DNA of 8,524 nucleotides from an uncultured Ruminococcus sp. (GTDB taxonomy: Bacteria; Bacillota; Clostridia; Oscillospirales; Ruminococcaceae): positions 1 to 8,524 of the forward strand of contig UQEM01000109.1 of assembly GCA_900540005.1 (NCBI GenBank), given 5' to 3'. Of the stretch, positions 1 through 6,031 are shown one piece after another. The notes under the pieces were generated by a model. It had not been told where the DNA came from. It did not search any database and was given only the letters and a program-made list of their open reading frames with translations. A program made the translations under genes and the position numbers. Numbering within the stretch: the first letter of the stretch is position 1; the number at the start of each line of letters is the position of its first letter.

Positions 1-48
1 CGAGATGACGTCGAGTCTCGTGGGCTCGGAGATGTGTATAAGAGACAG
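1..48. other. Nextera/Illumina P7-side adapter with i7 index (non-genomic)
   Basis: Bases 1-6 (CGAGAT) match the 3' end of the Illumina P7 primer. Bases 7-14 (GACGTCGA) sit where the 8-base i7 index belongs, and 15-48 match the Nextera read-2 transposase adapter, ending in the 19-base Tn5 mosaic end AGATGTGTATAAGAGACAG at 30-48. This is library-construction sequence. The biological insert begins at base 49, so any gene model extending into this stretch is artificial. Confidence 0.98.
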
Positions 49-528
49 ATTTCCAACTATGGAATGGATTCATATGTTTACAGTATTTTTCCTTTGTGTA
101 ATACCGAGCAATATAATGAAATGAAACAAAAACATTTTTCTGCTTTAACTGAACAAATAAAAATGAACAGTAAAAGATTTACGATTCAGCATTATGAGCA
201 AATGCTGGAAATACGTAATTCGATTTATCTTAATCCAAAAAAACCGCCGTCAACAGACGAAATATGCAGAAAGTATACATTCAGCCCAGGTCATCTCAGA
301 ACAATTTATAAAAAATGCTTTAAAGTAAGTTTTCATCAGGATTGCATCAGAAGCCGTATTTCATTAGCCAAATATTTATTATACACCACCAATATTCCCA
401 TTGCATCTGTTGCTGATCAATGCGGTTACGAAGATGACAAGTATTTTTTAAGGCAATTTCAAAATTGTATCGGAATGACTCCTAAACAATTCAAAGTTAT
501 TTCATCGAACCATATTAAAAATCTATAA
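49..528 (+). CDS. AraC-family transcriptional regulator, C-terminal part (5' truncated)
   Basis: This is the DNA-binding end of an AraC/XylS-family regulator: 159 genomic codons ending in TAA at 526-528. The first helix-turn-helix lies around 263-345, with STDEICRKYTFSPGHLR followed by IYKKCF. The second lies around 394-500 and carries the typical family signature IASVADQCGY...FLRQFQ...GMTPKQFK. An ATG at 34 opens the frame, but its first five codons (MYKRQ) are read from the adapter. The true start and the N-terminal sensing domain lie outside the clone. The gene is AT-rich, like the intact GH43 gene, and converges on it. AraC proteins often control sugar-utilisation genes in gut Firmicutes, so a role in xylan or arabinose response is a reasonable inference, but no ligand domain or operator is visible. 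Confidence 0.9.
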   Translation: MSNYGMDSYVYSIFPLCNTEQYNEMKQKHFSALTEQIKMNSKRFTIQHYEQMLEIRNSIYLNPKKPPSTDEICRKYTFSPGHLRTIYKKCFKVSFHQDCIRSRISLAKYLLYTTNIPIASVADQCGYEDDKYFLRQFQNCIGMTPKQFKVISSNHIKNL

Positions 529-541
529 ACATTCATACTCA

Positions 542-553
542 CCGCCATTGCAA
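542..553. repeat. Left arm of an inverted repeat split by the insertion element
   Basis: CCGCCATTGCAA is the reverse complement, with one mismatch, of TTGCAATAGCGG at 1936-1947. If the element and one target copy are removed, the arms stand 28 bases apart just after the AraC stop codon. They may have formed a transcription-end or other stem-loop between the convergent genes. No T-run follows either arm, so a classical terminator is not clear. Confidence 0.55.
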
Positions 554-554
554 G

Positions 555-559
555 CTATC
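555..559. repeat. Target-site duplication, left copy (CTATC)
   Basis: CTATC directly precedes the TG terminus of the element and recurs directly after its CA terminus at 1909-1913. A 5-bp duplication is usual for Mu, Tn7 and Tn552-type elements and is also seen among IS21-type elements. Confidence 0.85.
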
Positions 560-607
560 TGTTACCGCCCACCCATCTTGTCATCCAAAAGTGAATGTAT
601 TTTGTCA
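560..607 (+). repeat. Left terminal inverted repeat of the element
   Basis: This 48-bp end starts TGTTACCGCCCACC and pairs with 1861-1908 at 38 of 48 positions. It holds two copies of the inverse-orientation binding repeat, CATCTTGTCA at 574-583 and TATTTTGTCA at 598-607, 24 bp apart. The gene fragment begins directly after it. Confidence 0.85.
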
Positions 608-1317
608 CGCAGGGCATTCAGAAGTACGGTGTTCCGCGCCGTATCTACTTCGACAACGGCTCTCAGTACCGCACCCGCTGGATGAAGCGTGCTTTCGGTC
701 TGCTCGGTATCCGGCTTCTGTATGCTAAGCCCCGCAATCCGCAGGGCAAGGGTAAGCAGGAGCGTTTCAACCGTACCGTTGATTCGTTCATCTCAGAGGT
801 TGACGTGAATCCGCCTGACAGCATCGAGGAGCTTAACAAGATGTTCAATGCGTGGCTCTCGGAATGCTACCACCACAAGATTCACAGCACGCTCGGTATT
901 ACTCCCGAACACGCTTTTAAATGCGGTTCTATGCCACTGAATTATCCCGACGAAGCGCTCCCGGCAAGTGCTTTTCTGCACTGTGAGCTGCGCAAGGTCA
1001 ATAAGTCCGGCTGCATCAGTTTCATGGGCAAGGATTATGATGTGGGGCTTCTGTATGCCGGTCAGCAGGTCGATGTGGTCTATGATCCGCAGAACATCGC
1101 TAAGGTACGGGTCGAAGCCAAAGGGAATGAGCCGTTTTATGCCGAGCCTGTAAAGGTCGGCACACGAGTGGGCAAAAAGCCGAAGCGTGCGGAGGTCGAC
1201 CGTATCCCTGCGGATTCCTCACGCCTTCTCGATGCGATTTCCAGAACCGCAGAAGAAAGGGAGCGCCGGGCTGCAATCTCGTATACGAGAGCTTTGGAGG
1301 ATGATGAAAACGTTTGA
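595..1317 (+). pseudogene. DDE (rve-type) transposase, N-terminally deleted
   Basis: The open frame encodes 240 residues of a DDE/integrase-fold transposase. The second catalytic Asp is in IYFDNGSQY (D20) and the catalytic Glu in GKGKQERFNR (E56), giving the classical D-35-E spacing. A Mu-transposase-like C-terminal beta-barrel region follows around residues 125-185 (GCISFMGKDYDVG), then a basic tail. The N-terminal DNA-binding region and first catalytic Asp are missing. The ATG at 595 lies inside the left terminal repeat and has no visible RBS, so it is not the natural start; real coding homology begins near 610. The stop overlaps the start of the ATPase, as expected for a coupled transposase-ATPase pair. 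It cannot catalyse transposition with only two of three acidic residues. Confidence 0.85.
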
Positions 1318-1687
1318 GTTGTTCTATGAAATGAAGCATACGCCGTTCACGCGCGGCATTCCGACCAGCGTGCTTTACAAAACGCACCAAAGCTCGGAGG
1401 TGTTCAGCAGGTTGGAATACACCGCCAAAAACTAGCTCTTTGCTGTTCTGATCGGTGAACCCGGAACGGGTAATACAAGTACGCTCCGCCGTCTGAAAGA
1501 CGAGCTGCCGGAAGCGGAATACATGGTGCTGTACATCTCGGATTCAAAGCTGACACCGCGCAGCTTTTACAATTATCTGCTGATACAGCTCGGCTGCAAA
1601 TCTGAGTTTTTGCGCAACACCACACGGGATAATCTGCACAAGCAGATTGAGATCATGCGCAGAATGCGGAGTCGCAAGGTGGTTTGA
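1304..1687 (+). pseudogene. ExeA/TnsC-like transposition ATPase, broken and 3' truncated
   Basis: Translation from ATG 1304 (GGAGG at 1296-1300; another ATG at 1301) gives MKTFELFYEMKHTPFTRGIP, typical of AAA ATPases that accompany DDE transposases and act as target-choosing partners. A TAG at 1433-1435 interrupts codon 44; a CAG to TAG change would explain it. In-frame homology continues through GEPGTGNTSTLRRL, a Walker A motif in which the essential Lys is Asn (codon 57, AAT). The frame ends at TGA 1685-1687, right after RSRKVV, just where Walker B should begin. The relict carries three independent defects: nonsense codon, lost Walker A lysine and loss of Walker B and everything after it. 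It overlaps the transposase end by 14 bases, the usual operon layout of such pairs. Confidence 0.82.
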
Positions 1688-1785
1688 CCTACGGGCTTTT
1701 GCCCACGACGGAGGATAGGGCAACGCTGGGGAGCGACCTGAGCGCCTCGTTGGATTTTGCCGGGAGCATCTGCTCTCTATATCTG
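1688..1785. other. Unassigned stretch inside the element after the ATPase relict
   Basis: This lies between the truncated ATPase and the element's terminator. All frames were considered; one stays open for some 60 codons across the right end (LTYGLLPTTEDRATLGSDL...), but it has no start signal and no recognisable family. It may be what was joined to the ATPase by the internal deletion, or the tail of a further element gene. Confidence 0.4.
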
Positions 1786-1823
1786 AAACTGACATCTCCG
1801 CTGGGAGGTGTCAGTTTGTTTTC
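1786..1823 (+). terminator. Rho-independent terminator of the element's operon
   Basis: AAACTGACATCTCC (1786-1799) pairs with GGAGGTGTCAGTTT (1804-1817) around a 4-base loop GCTG, and TGTTTTC follows. The one non-Watson-Crick position becomes G-U in the + strand RNA, so the stem holds together in the direction of the transposase and ATPase genes. Confidence 0.75.
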
Positions 1824-1836
1824 TGCCGACCTCAGC

Positions 1837-1847
1837 TTGACAAAATA
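1837..1847 (+). repeat. Inner transposase-binding-type repeat, right end
   Basis: TTGACAAAATA here recurs at 1860-1870 and, as ATGACAAAATA, at 1884-1894, with spacings of 23 and 24 bp, about two helical turns. The left end keeps only two equivalents; a third, if present, was lost with the deletion joined at about 608. Confidence 0.7.
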
Positions 1848-1860
1848 CAGTGCCTGCCCT

Positions 1861-1908
1861 TGACAAAATATGCTCACTTCTGGATGACAAAATAGGTGGG
1901 CTCTGGCA
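1861..1908 (-). repeat. Right terminal inverted repeat of the element
   Basis: Read on the - strand it starts TGCCAGAGCCCACC and matches the left end at 38 of 48 positions, with the central TTTTGTCATCC block nearly identical. Its outer CA abuts the second CTATC. Confidence 0.85.
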
Positions 1909-1913
1909 CTATC
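1909..1913. repeat. Target-site duplication, right copy (CTATC)
   Basis: This is identical to 555-559 and directly abuts the CA terminus of the element. An intact duplication means the element arrived by transposition and its outer ends have not been rearranged since. Confidence 0.85.
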
Positions 1914-1935
1914 AGATAATTCTTTTCTGCGTTAT

Positions 1936-1947
1936 TTGCAATAGCGG
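1936..1947. repeat. Right arm of the inverted repeat split by the element
   Basis: TTGCAATAGCGG is the partner of 542-553. Its separation from that arm by 1.38 kb is fully accounted for by the insertion element. Confidence 0.55.
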
Positions 1948-1966
1948 AAAGAATAACATACTATAG

Positions 1967-2008
1967 AAAAAAGGCAGCGTTGCTCATTTACTATGCAACA
2001 CTGCCTTT
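1967..2008 (-). terminator. Rho-independent terminator for the intact GH43 gene
   Basis: The arms 1973-1983 and 1995-2005 (GGCAGTGTTGC and GCAACGCTGCC on the - strand) form an 11-bp stem with an 11-base loop, followed on the - strand by TTTTTT. The single odd pair is G-U on the - strand but C-A on the + strand, so the hairpin suits - strand transcripts better. It lies about 120 bases after the dockerin gene's stop. The flanking AAA/TTT could extend it and give weaker function for the AraC side too. Bases 2009-2130 show nothing else recognisable. Confidence 0.78.
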
Positions 2009-2130
2009 AATTTTGTATCAAAGAATATCTTTTTTATACACGTCTTTTCAGCAAAATTATACTTGAAAATCCGCACATCTTCCATATCAACACAAGTTCT
2101 AACAACTTTCTAAAATTAAATTATCAACAT

Positions 2131-5100
2131 TCAAGCCACAGGAAATTCTTTAATTCTTCCAAGAATAAAATCCTGAATCAATACAAGATCTGCTTTGTCA
2201 TAAACACCATTTTGATCAACATCCGCAGCCGCCTGAGCCAATGTACTGTCAAAACTACTTAAACATCCTCGTCTGGCAAGTATCATATCATAAGCATCAA
2301 CAACTCCGTCAAAATTAATGTCTCCAAGTATAAATTTCTGCACTCCCGCACCAAGAATTCCTGTCCCGCCGACTGCACCTATAGCCTCGTCAATATAAAA
2401 GTTGTTATTACTATCATATGTTTCAATATAAAGATACATATCTTCTGCGTCTAACGGTATCTTGAAATTCGGATTTGAAAGCTGCATCCATTCTCCTTTT
2501 ACAGCTATTCCCTCTGCAATAAGAGCATACTGTTTTTTGCCATTTGCATCGAAATATTCAAGCTTCATAAAAAATTTATCAGTGATTTTTTCTGAATCAA
2601 ATTTCACATTTACGCTGAAGCTATATTCATTTCCCGGCTTGAAAACTCTATCGCTAAGAGCTTTCTGCGCTCCGTTCCACGAAGATGTCCTGCCTGAAAC
2701 AAATAGAGAATTATTGCCTACATATCCTGTATTAGCGCTGGAAGCAACATTTGCCGTACCTCTTCCTGTCCAATCCTCCGTATCGTTTTCAAAACCATTA
2801 CTAAAGTACCAGCCAAGACTATTTGGTTTTATCTCTTCTGGCTGATTCCATTCGGCACGCTCATAATCAAAAAAATCAATATCGGCATAGCCTCCTATTG
2901 TTTTTGTGGCGTAACTGTAAATTGCACTTCTGTAACCTGTGAACAATTTCAAATCATAGCTCATGCTCAATTCATTTCCTATATTTATCCAATTACTTCC
3001 GTCATAGGAATAATAGAAATTAGCCTTATCAATATTATACGAAATATTACTCTCATTAACATCATTGAATTTAAAATCGACTTTAAGATATATTTCGTTT
3101 CCTGTCATATCTACTTCTTCAATTATTTTATTATAGCTTTCCGAAATCTCGCCTCCGCTTGAAGCAATTCCATTTTCAGCCATATAAATCTTTTTTGAAC
3201 CGTCATCGGCAATATAAACTCCTACATTTCCATATTTATACTGGAAAGCAGAAAGTCCCGCATAATCGCCTGCTTTCATATTTGATGCATCAAGCTTTAT
3301 AATACTGCTGCAAAACGGACCTTCTGTTCGCTGAGTAAGCGTATTTTTCGCATCAAGAATATTTGTTGCAAGCGATTTATTTCTCAGTCTAAGATAACCT
3401 TTTCGTTCAGTTACCGACCATGCCGTATTATCTGGATTATGATTCCACTGCCATTCCAGAGCAAGTTTATTTGAATCATAACTAAAATCATCAGCAGTCG
3501 CAAGAAAAGTGCCGTTATAACTGCCGTTGATTTCAATAGTTGCAGGAACTTTTCCGTTTATACCCATGATTGGCCAGTCATTCTGCCACGTTACCGGAAC
3601 AAGTACAGGTACACGTCCTACTGCCCCATGATCCTTGAAGACAAGTCCATACCATTTTCCGTCGGGAGTATCTATAATACCACCCTGAGCTGCTCCTTCC
3701 GAGTCAAGAATAGTTCTGCCTTCGTAATTACCGAGAATATCCTTGCTTCTGTAACAAAGCTCTATTCTTCCGCTATTGCTTGGCCATGCAATAAGAAAAA
3801 TATAATAATAATCTCCTATTTTCTGAATATGGGCACCCTCTCCGCTGAGCCCGTCAAGACCTGTTGAAAACAGTTCTTTATCAGCTCCTCCTTCCTTGAA
3901 GCCGGTCATTTCGGAATTTAGCTCCTTAACCCTAATTGTACCGCCTGCTCCGTAAATAAGATAGTTTCTTCCATCATCATCAAAGAAGAGTGAAGCGTCA
4001 TGATACATCCCATTCAATTCGGTTTTCGTCCATGTACCATGTTCAATATCATTAGTTTTATATATGTATGATTTTCCGGTTCCGTAGCTTCCGAAGAAGA
4101 CATAATAAGTGCCGTTATGATAACGCAGACTTGAAGCCCATTGTCCATGACCATAATCGTTTTTGCCATTTTTAAGATTCTGTACATCTCCGTCGGCAAG
4201 AACATCATAAACATAATTGCATATCTTCCATGAAACAAGATCCTTAGATTTCATGATAGGAGCACCGGGATTAAAAAACATAGTTGTACTGACCATATAA
4301 TAGGTATCCCCTACACGAATAACATCAAGATCAGGAACATCCGACCAAATGATAGGATTTGAAACGGTTGAGGTTTCCGCATTATTTTTTTTAAATTTCC
4401 ACCAGTCCACGTTGAAGAGATAACCGTCACCGCCAATGTACTTGAAATAAACGTCATGCTTTCCTTCAGTTCCACTGATATCACATGAAACCTCCACCCA
4501 ATTCTGCCAGCCATCTGTTCCGGGAACGTCAAGAGTTCCGGCAAGCAGTCCATCTATACTATCAAGATGTATCTCTATTTTTCCACCATTTGTTGCAGAT
4601 GCAACACTTGCAGTAAAACTTTCCGCGCCTGTACCGAAATCAACGCCAGACACTTTAATATAATCACCATTTTCAATATTGGCAACATTCATGCCGCCAT
4701 TAGAACAACTTTCTGTCTCAATACCAACTTCAAAGCAAATCTTTTCAGCTTCATTTCGTACATATGGATCTAAAGCCTCAAGCTGTTCAGGTCCGTCGTT
4801 ACTCATCCTGATGACAGGAAAACTGCCATCGCTGTTATAGGAAAATTCCTCTACTGCAGCAGAACGAGTAAATCCGCCTCCGCCGGGAAGTCTTTGATTA
4901 TGATAAAAAAAGTATGAATGACCTTTATAATCAATTACGCCGCAATGATTTGTAAAAGCCGACCCATCTTCGCCTTTTGGCATGATAACGCCCTTATAAG
5001 TCCATGGACCTGTAGGAGAACTGCTAATAGAATAACTTATATTCTCCGGAATTTCCTCTGCTGCATAAAGCATATAATAAAGGTTACCACGCTTATAAAA

Positions 5101-5766
5101 CCAAGGTCCCTCAGTATAAAGAGCACCTGTACGACTATCAGAATCGCTGCTGACGCCGAAGCCCTGGCTCATATCAACCTTTTGTATCTCTCCGGAATAG
5201 GAAATCATATCTTCATTGAGCTTCACATAATAAAGCTGAGGATTGCCAAAATAAAGATACGCCTGTCCATCATCGTCAATAAAAACTGTCGGATCAATAT
5301 AATCCCAGTTCGGACCTAAAAGAGGTTTTCCAATAGCGTCTTTAAACGGACCTGTTGGACTGTCTGAAACGGCAACACCTATAACACGTCCTCCTCCTTC
5401 TGCATTTGAAAGCGGACAATACATATAAAACTTGCCATTTCTCTCGACACACTGAGCTGCCCATGCAGTATCTTTTTCAGCGTATGAAAAATCTGTATCT
5501 GAAAGTACAGTTCCATGGTGAGTCCAGTTCTGCATATCCGTGGTAGAATAGCACTGCCAATCCGGCATATAAAAATAATCCGAACCATCTTTATCATGAC
5601 TGGTATAAAGATACAGTGTTCCATCATGAACCATTGGCGCTGGATCAGCCGTGTAAACATTCTGTGCTAATGGATTGTCTGCATGTATTGTTACTTTCTG
5701 AACAGCATTTAGTAACATCGACACTGTCAACGCAGCCGACACAACAATAGATGTTATTTTTTTCAT
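2131..5766 (-). CDS. Secreted dockerin enzyme: GH43-CBM6-GH43-CBM22-dockerin (arabinofuranosidase/xylosidase)
   Basis: The 1211-residue protein has these modules in order. Signal peptide 1-29 (KK, hydrophobic core, likely cut after IHA). First GH43, about 33-320: base D41 (ADPAPM), modulator D158 (IDPTVFIDDDG) and acid E219 (TEGPW), resembling XynD-type arabinoxylan arabinofuranohydrolases. CBM6, about 335-459 (ending NVDWWKF). Second GH43, about 470-740: D479 (VPDLDVIRVGD), D590 (YHDASLFFDDDG) and E643 (SGEGAHIQ), followed by a beta-sandwich to about 975 as in beta-xylosidases. CBM22-like module, about 985-1140 (WTGRG...VSGRTSSWNGA). Type I dockerin, 1147-1208, with two calcium loops (DINFDGVVD, DVDQNGVYD). 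The expected role is side-chain and xylose release from arabinoxylan while bound to a cellulosome scaffoldin. The start is fixed by an AAGGAG 8 bases upstream and by the signal peptide. Modules are firm; substrates are inferred from family and untested. Confidence 0.95.
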   Translation of the reverse strand: MKKITSIVVSAALTVSMLLNAVQKVTIHADNPLAQNVYTADPAPMVHDGTLYLYTSHDKDGSDYFYMPDWQCYSTTDMQNWTHHGTVLSDTDFSYAEKDTAWAAQCVERNGKFYMYCPLSNAEGGGRVIGVAVSDSPTGPFKDAIGKPLLGPNWDYIDPTVFIDDDGQAYLYFGNPQLYYVKLNEDMISYSGEIQKVDMSQGFGVSSDSDSRTGALYTEGPWFYKRGNLYYMLYAAEEIPENISYSISSSPTGPWTYKGVIMPKGEDGSAFTNHCGVIDYKGHSYFFYHNQRLPGGGGFTRSAAVEEFSYNSDGSFPVIRMSNDGPEQLEALDPYVRNEAEKICFEVGIETESCSNGGMNVANIENGDYIKVSGVDFGTGAESFTASVASATNGGKIEIHLDSIDGLLAGTLDVPGTDGWQNWVEVSCDISGTEGKHDVYFKYIGGDGYLFNVDWWKFKKNNAETSTVSNPIIWSDVPDLDVIRVGDTYYMVSTTMFFNPGAPIMKSKDLVSWKICNYVYDVLADGDVQNLKNGKNDYGHGQWASSLRYHNGTYYVFFGSYGTGKSYIYKTNDIEHGTWTKTELNGMYHDASLFFDDDGRNYLIYGAGGTIRVKELNSEMTGFKEGGADKELFSTGLDGLSGEGAHIQKIGDYYYIFLIAWPSNSGRIELCYRSKDILGNYEGRTILDSEGAAQGGIIDTPDGKWYGLVFKDHGAVGRVPVLVPVTWQNDWPIMGINGKVPATIEINGSYNGTFLATADDFSYDSNKLALEWQWNHNPDNTAWSVTERKGYLRLRNKSLATNILDAKNTLTQRTEGPFCSSIIKLDASNMKAGDYAGLSAFQYKYGNVGVYIADDGSKKIYMAENGIASSGGEISESYNKIIEEVDMTGNEIYLKVDFKFNDVNESNISYNIDKANFYYSYDGSNWINIGNELSMSYDLKLFTGYRSAIYSYATKTIGGYADIDFFDYERAEWNQPEEIKPNSLGWYFSNGFENDTEDWTGRGTANVASSANTGYVGNNSLFVSGRTSSWNGAQKALSDRVFKPGNEYSFSVNVKFDSEKITDKFFMKLEYFDANGKKQYALIAEGIAVKGEWMQLSNPNFKIPLDAEDMYLYIETYDSNNNFYIDEAIGAVGGTGILGAGVQKFILGDINFDGVVDAYDMILARRGCLSSFDSTLAQAAADVDQNGVYDKADLVLIQDFILGRIKEFPVA

Positions 5767-5774
5767 AAATATTT

Positions 5775-5780
5775 CTCCTT
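5775..5780 (-). promoter_or_regulatory. Ribosome binding site of the intact GH43 gene
   Basis: AAGGAG on the - strand stands 8 bases before ATG 5766-5764, a near-ideal distance, and confirms that start. Confidence 0.85.
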
Positions 5781-5833
5781 TTGTAATTTATAAGAAAACG
5801 CATTATCTTTAATTAATCGTAAACTACACTTTT

Positions 5834-5862
5834 ATTTTAAGAGTAATTTCATCAGAATTCAA
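5834..5862 (-). promoter_or_regulatory. Candidate vegetative promoter of the intact GH43 gene
   Basis: On the - strand TTGAAT (5862-5857) and TAAAAT (5839-5834) are exactly 17 bases apart, matching 4 and 5 of 6 consensus positions. The implied leader is about 60 bases. The region is AT-rich, so chance matches are easy. If real, the gene is transcribed independently of the broken gene upstream. Confidence 0.4.
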
Positions 5863-5899
5863 TGCAAAAAGCGAATATTTGGTGGACAAAACGAAAAAC

Positions 5900-5986
5900 A
5901 TTTTTCAGGTCATTTATGCTACCGCCGTAATTCCATCCGCCTTCATTCTGCCAATAACCATGCAGAGCATACAGCACGGATGCTTT
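5900..5986 (-). pseudogene. Possible remnant of a CE1-type esterase gene
   Basis: One - strand frame is open from 5998 to a TGA at 5852-5854 (48 codons, no start). Its middle reads VLYALHGYWQNEGGW, then NYGGSINDLKN. This resembles the VLYLLHG...NEN...LKN segment around the oxyanion-hole HG of CE1/esterase D-like alpha/beta hydrolases, which often occur with ruminococcal xylanases and dockerins. Catalytic Ser, Asp and His are absent, so at most it is a scrap of about 29 codons. It lies between the two dockerin genes, and the intact gene's candidate promoter overlaps the end of its open frame. The match is short and could be coincidence. Confidence 0.35.
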
Positions 5987-6031
5987 TTGCGGGATAATTT
6001 ACCATGAATACTATTTTTACACTGCGCCGCA

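Larger units (their letters stand above)
560..1908 (+). mobile_element. Defective insertion element: DDE transposase plus AAA ATPase, 5-bp target duplication
   Basis: The 1349-bp element starts TG and ends CA. It has imperfect 48-bp terminal inverted repeats (38 of 48 positions match) and is flanked by CTATC on both sides. It encodes an rve-type DDE transposase fragment and an overlapping ExeA/TnsC-like ATPase fragment, the two-protein plan of Mu, Tn7, Tn552 and IS21-type elements. Copies of TGACAAAATA spaced 23-24 bp apart lie in the ends and look like transposase-binding sites. The left repeat runs straight into the middle of the transposase gene, and the ATPase stops before Walker B, so two internal deletions made it non-autonomous. 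Intact ends mean it could in principle still be moved by an active relative. Its G+C content is higher than that of the genes beside it. The exact family name cannot be fixed without a database comparison. Confidence 0.88.

Noticed and set aside
34..48. ATG at 34 as the start of the AraC gene
   Set aside because: It lies in the Tn5 mosaic end of the library adapter, so it is not genomic.
2462..5319. Several + strand frames of 70-130 codons opposite the intact enzyme gene
   Set aside because: They are shadows of the real gene, with no RBS and no recognisable domains.
5781..5810. Catabolite-repression (cre-like) site around AAGAAAACGCATTA
   Set aside because: The centre fits, but both outer bases expected at each end fail, so the match is too weak to call.
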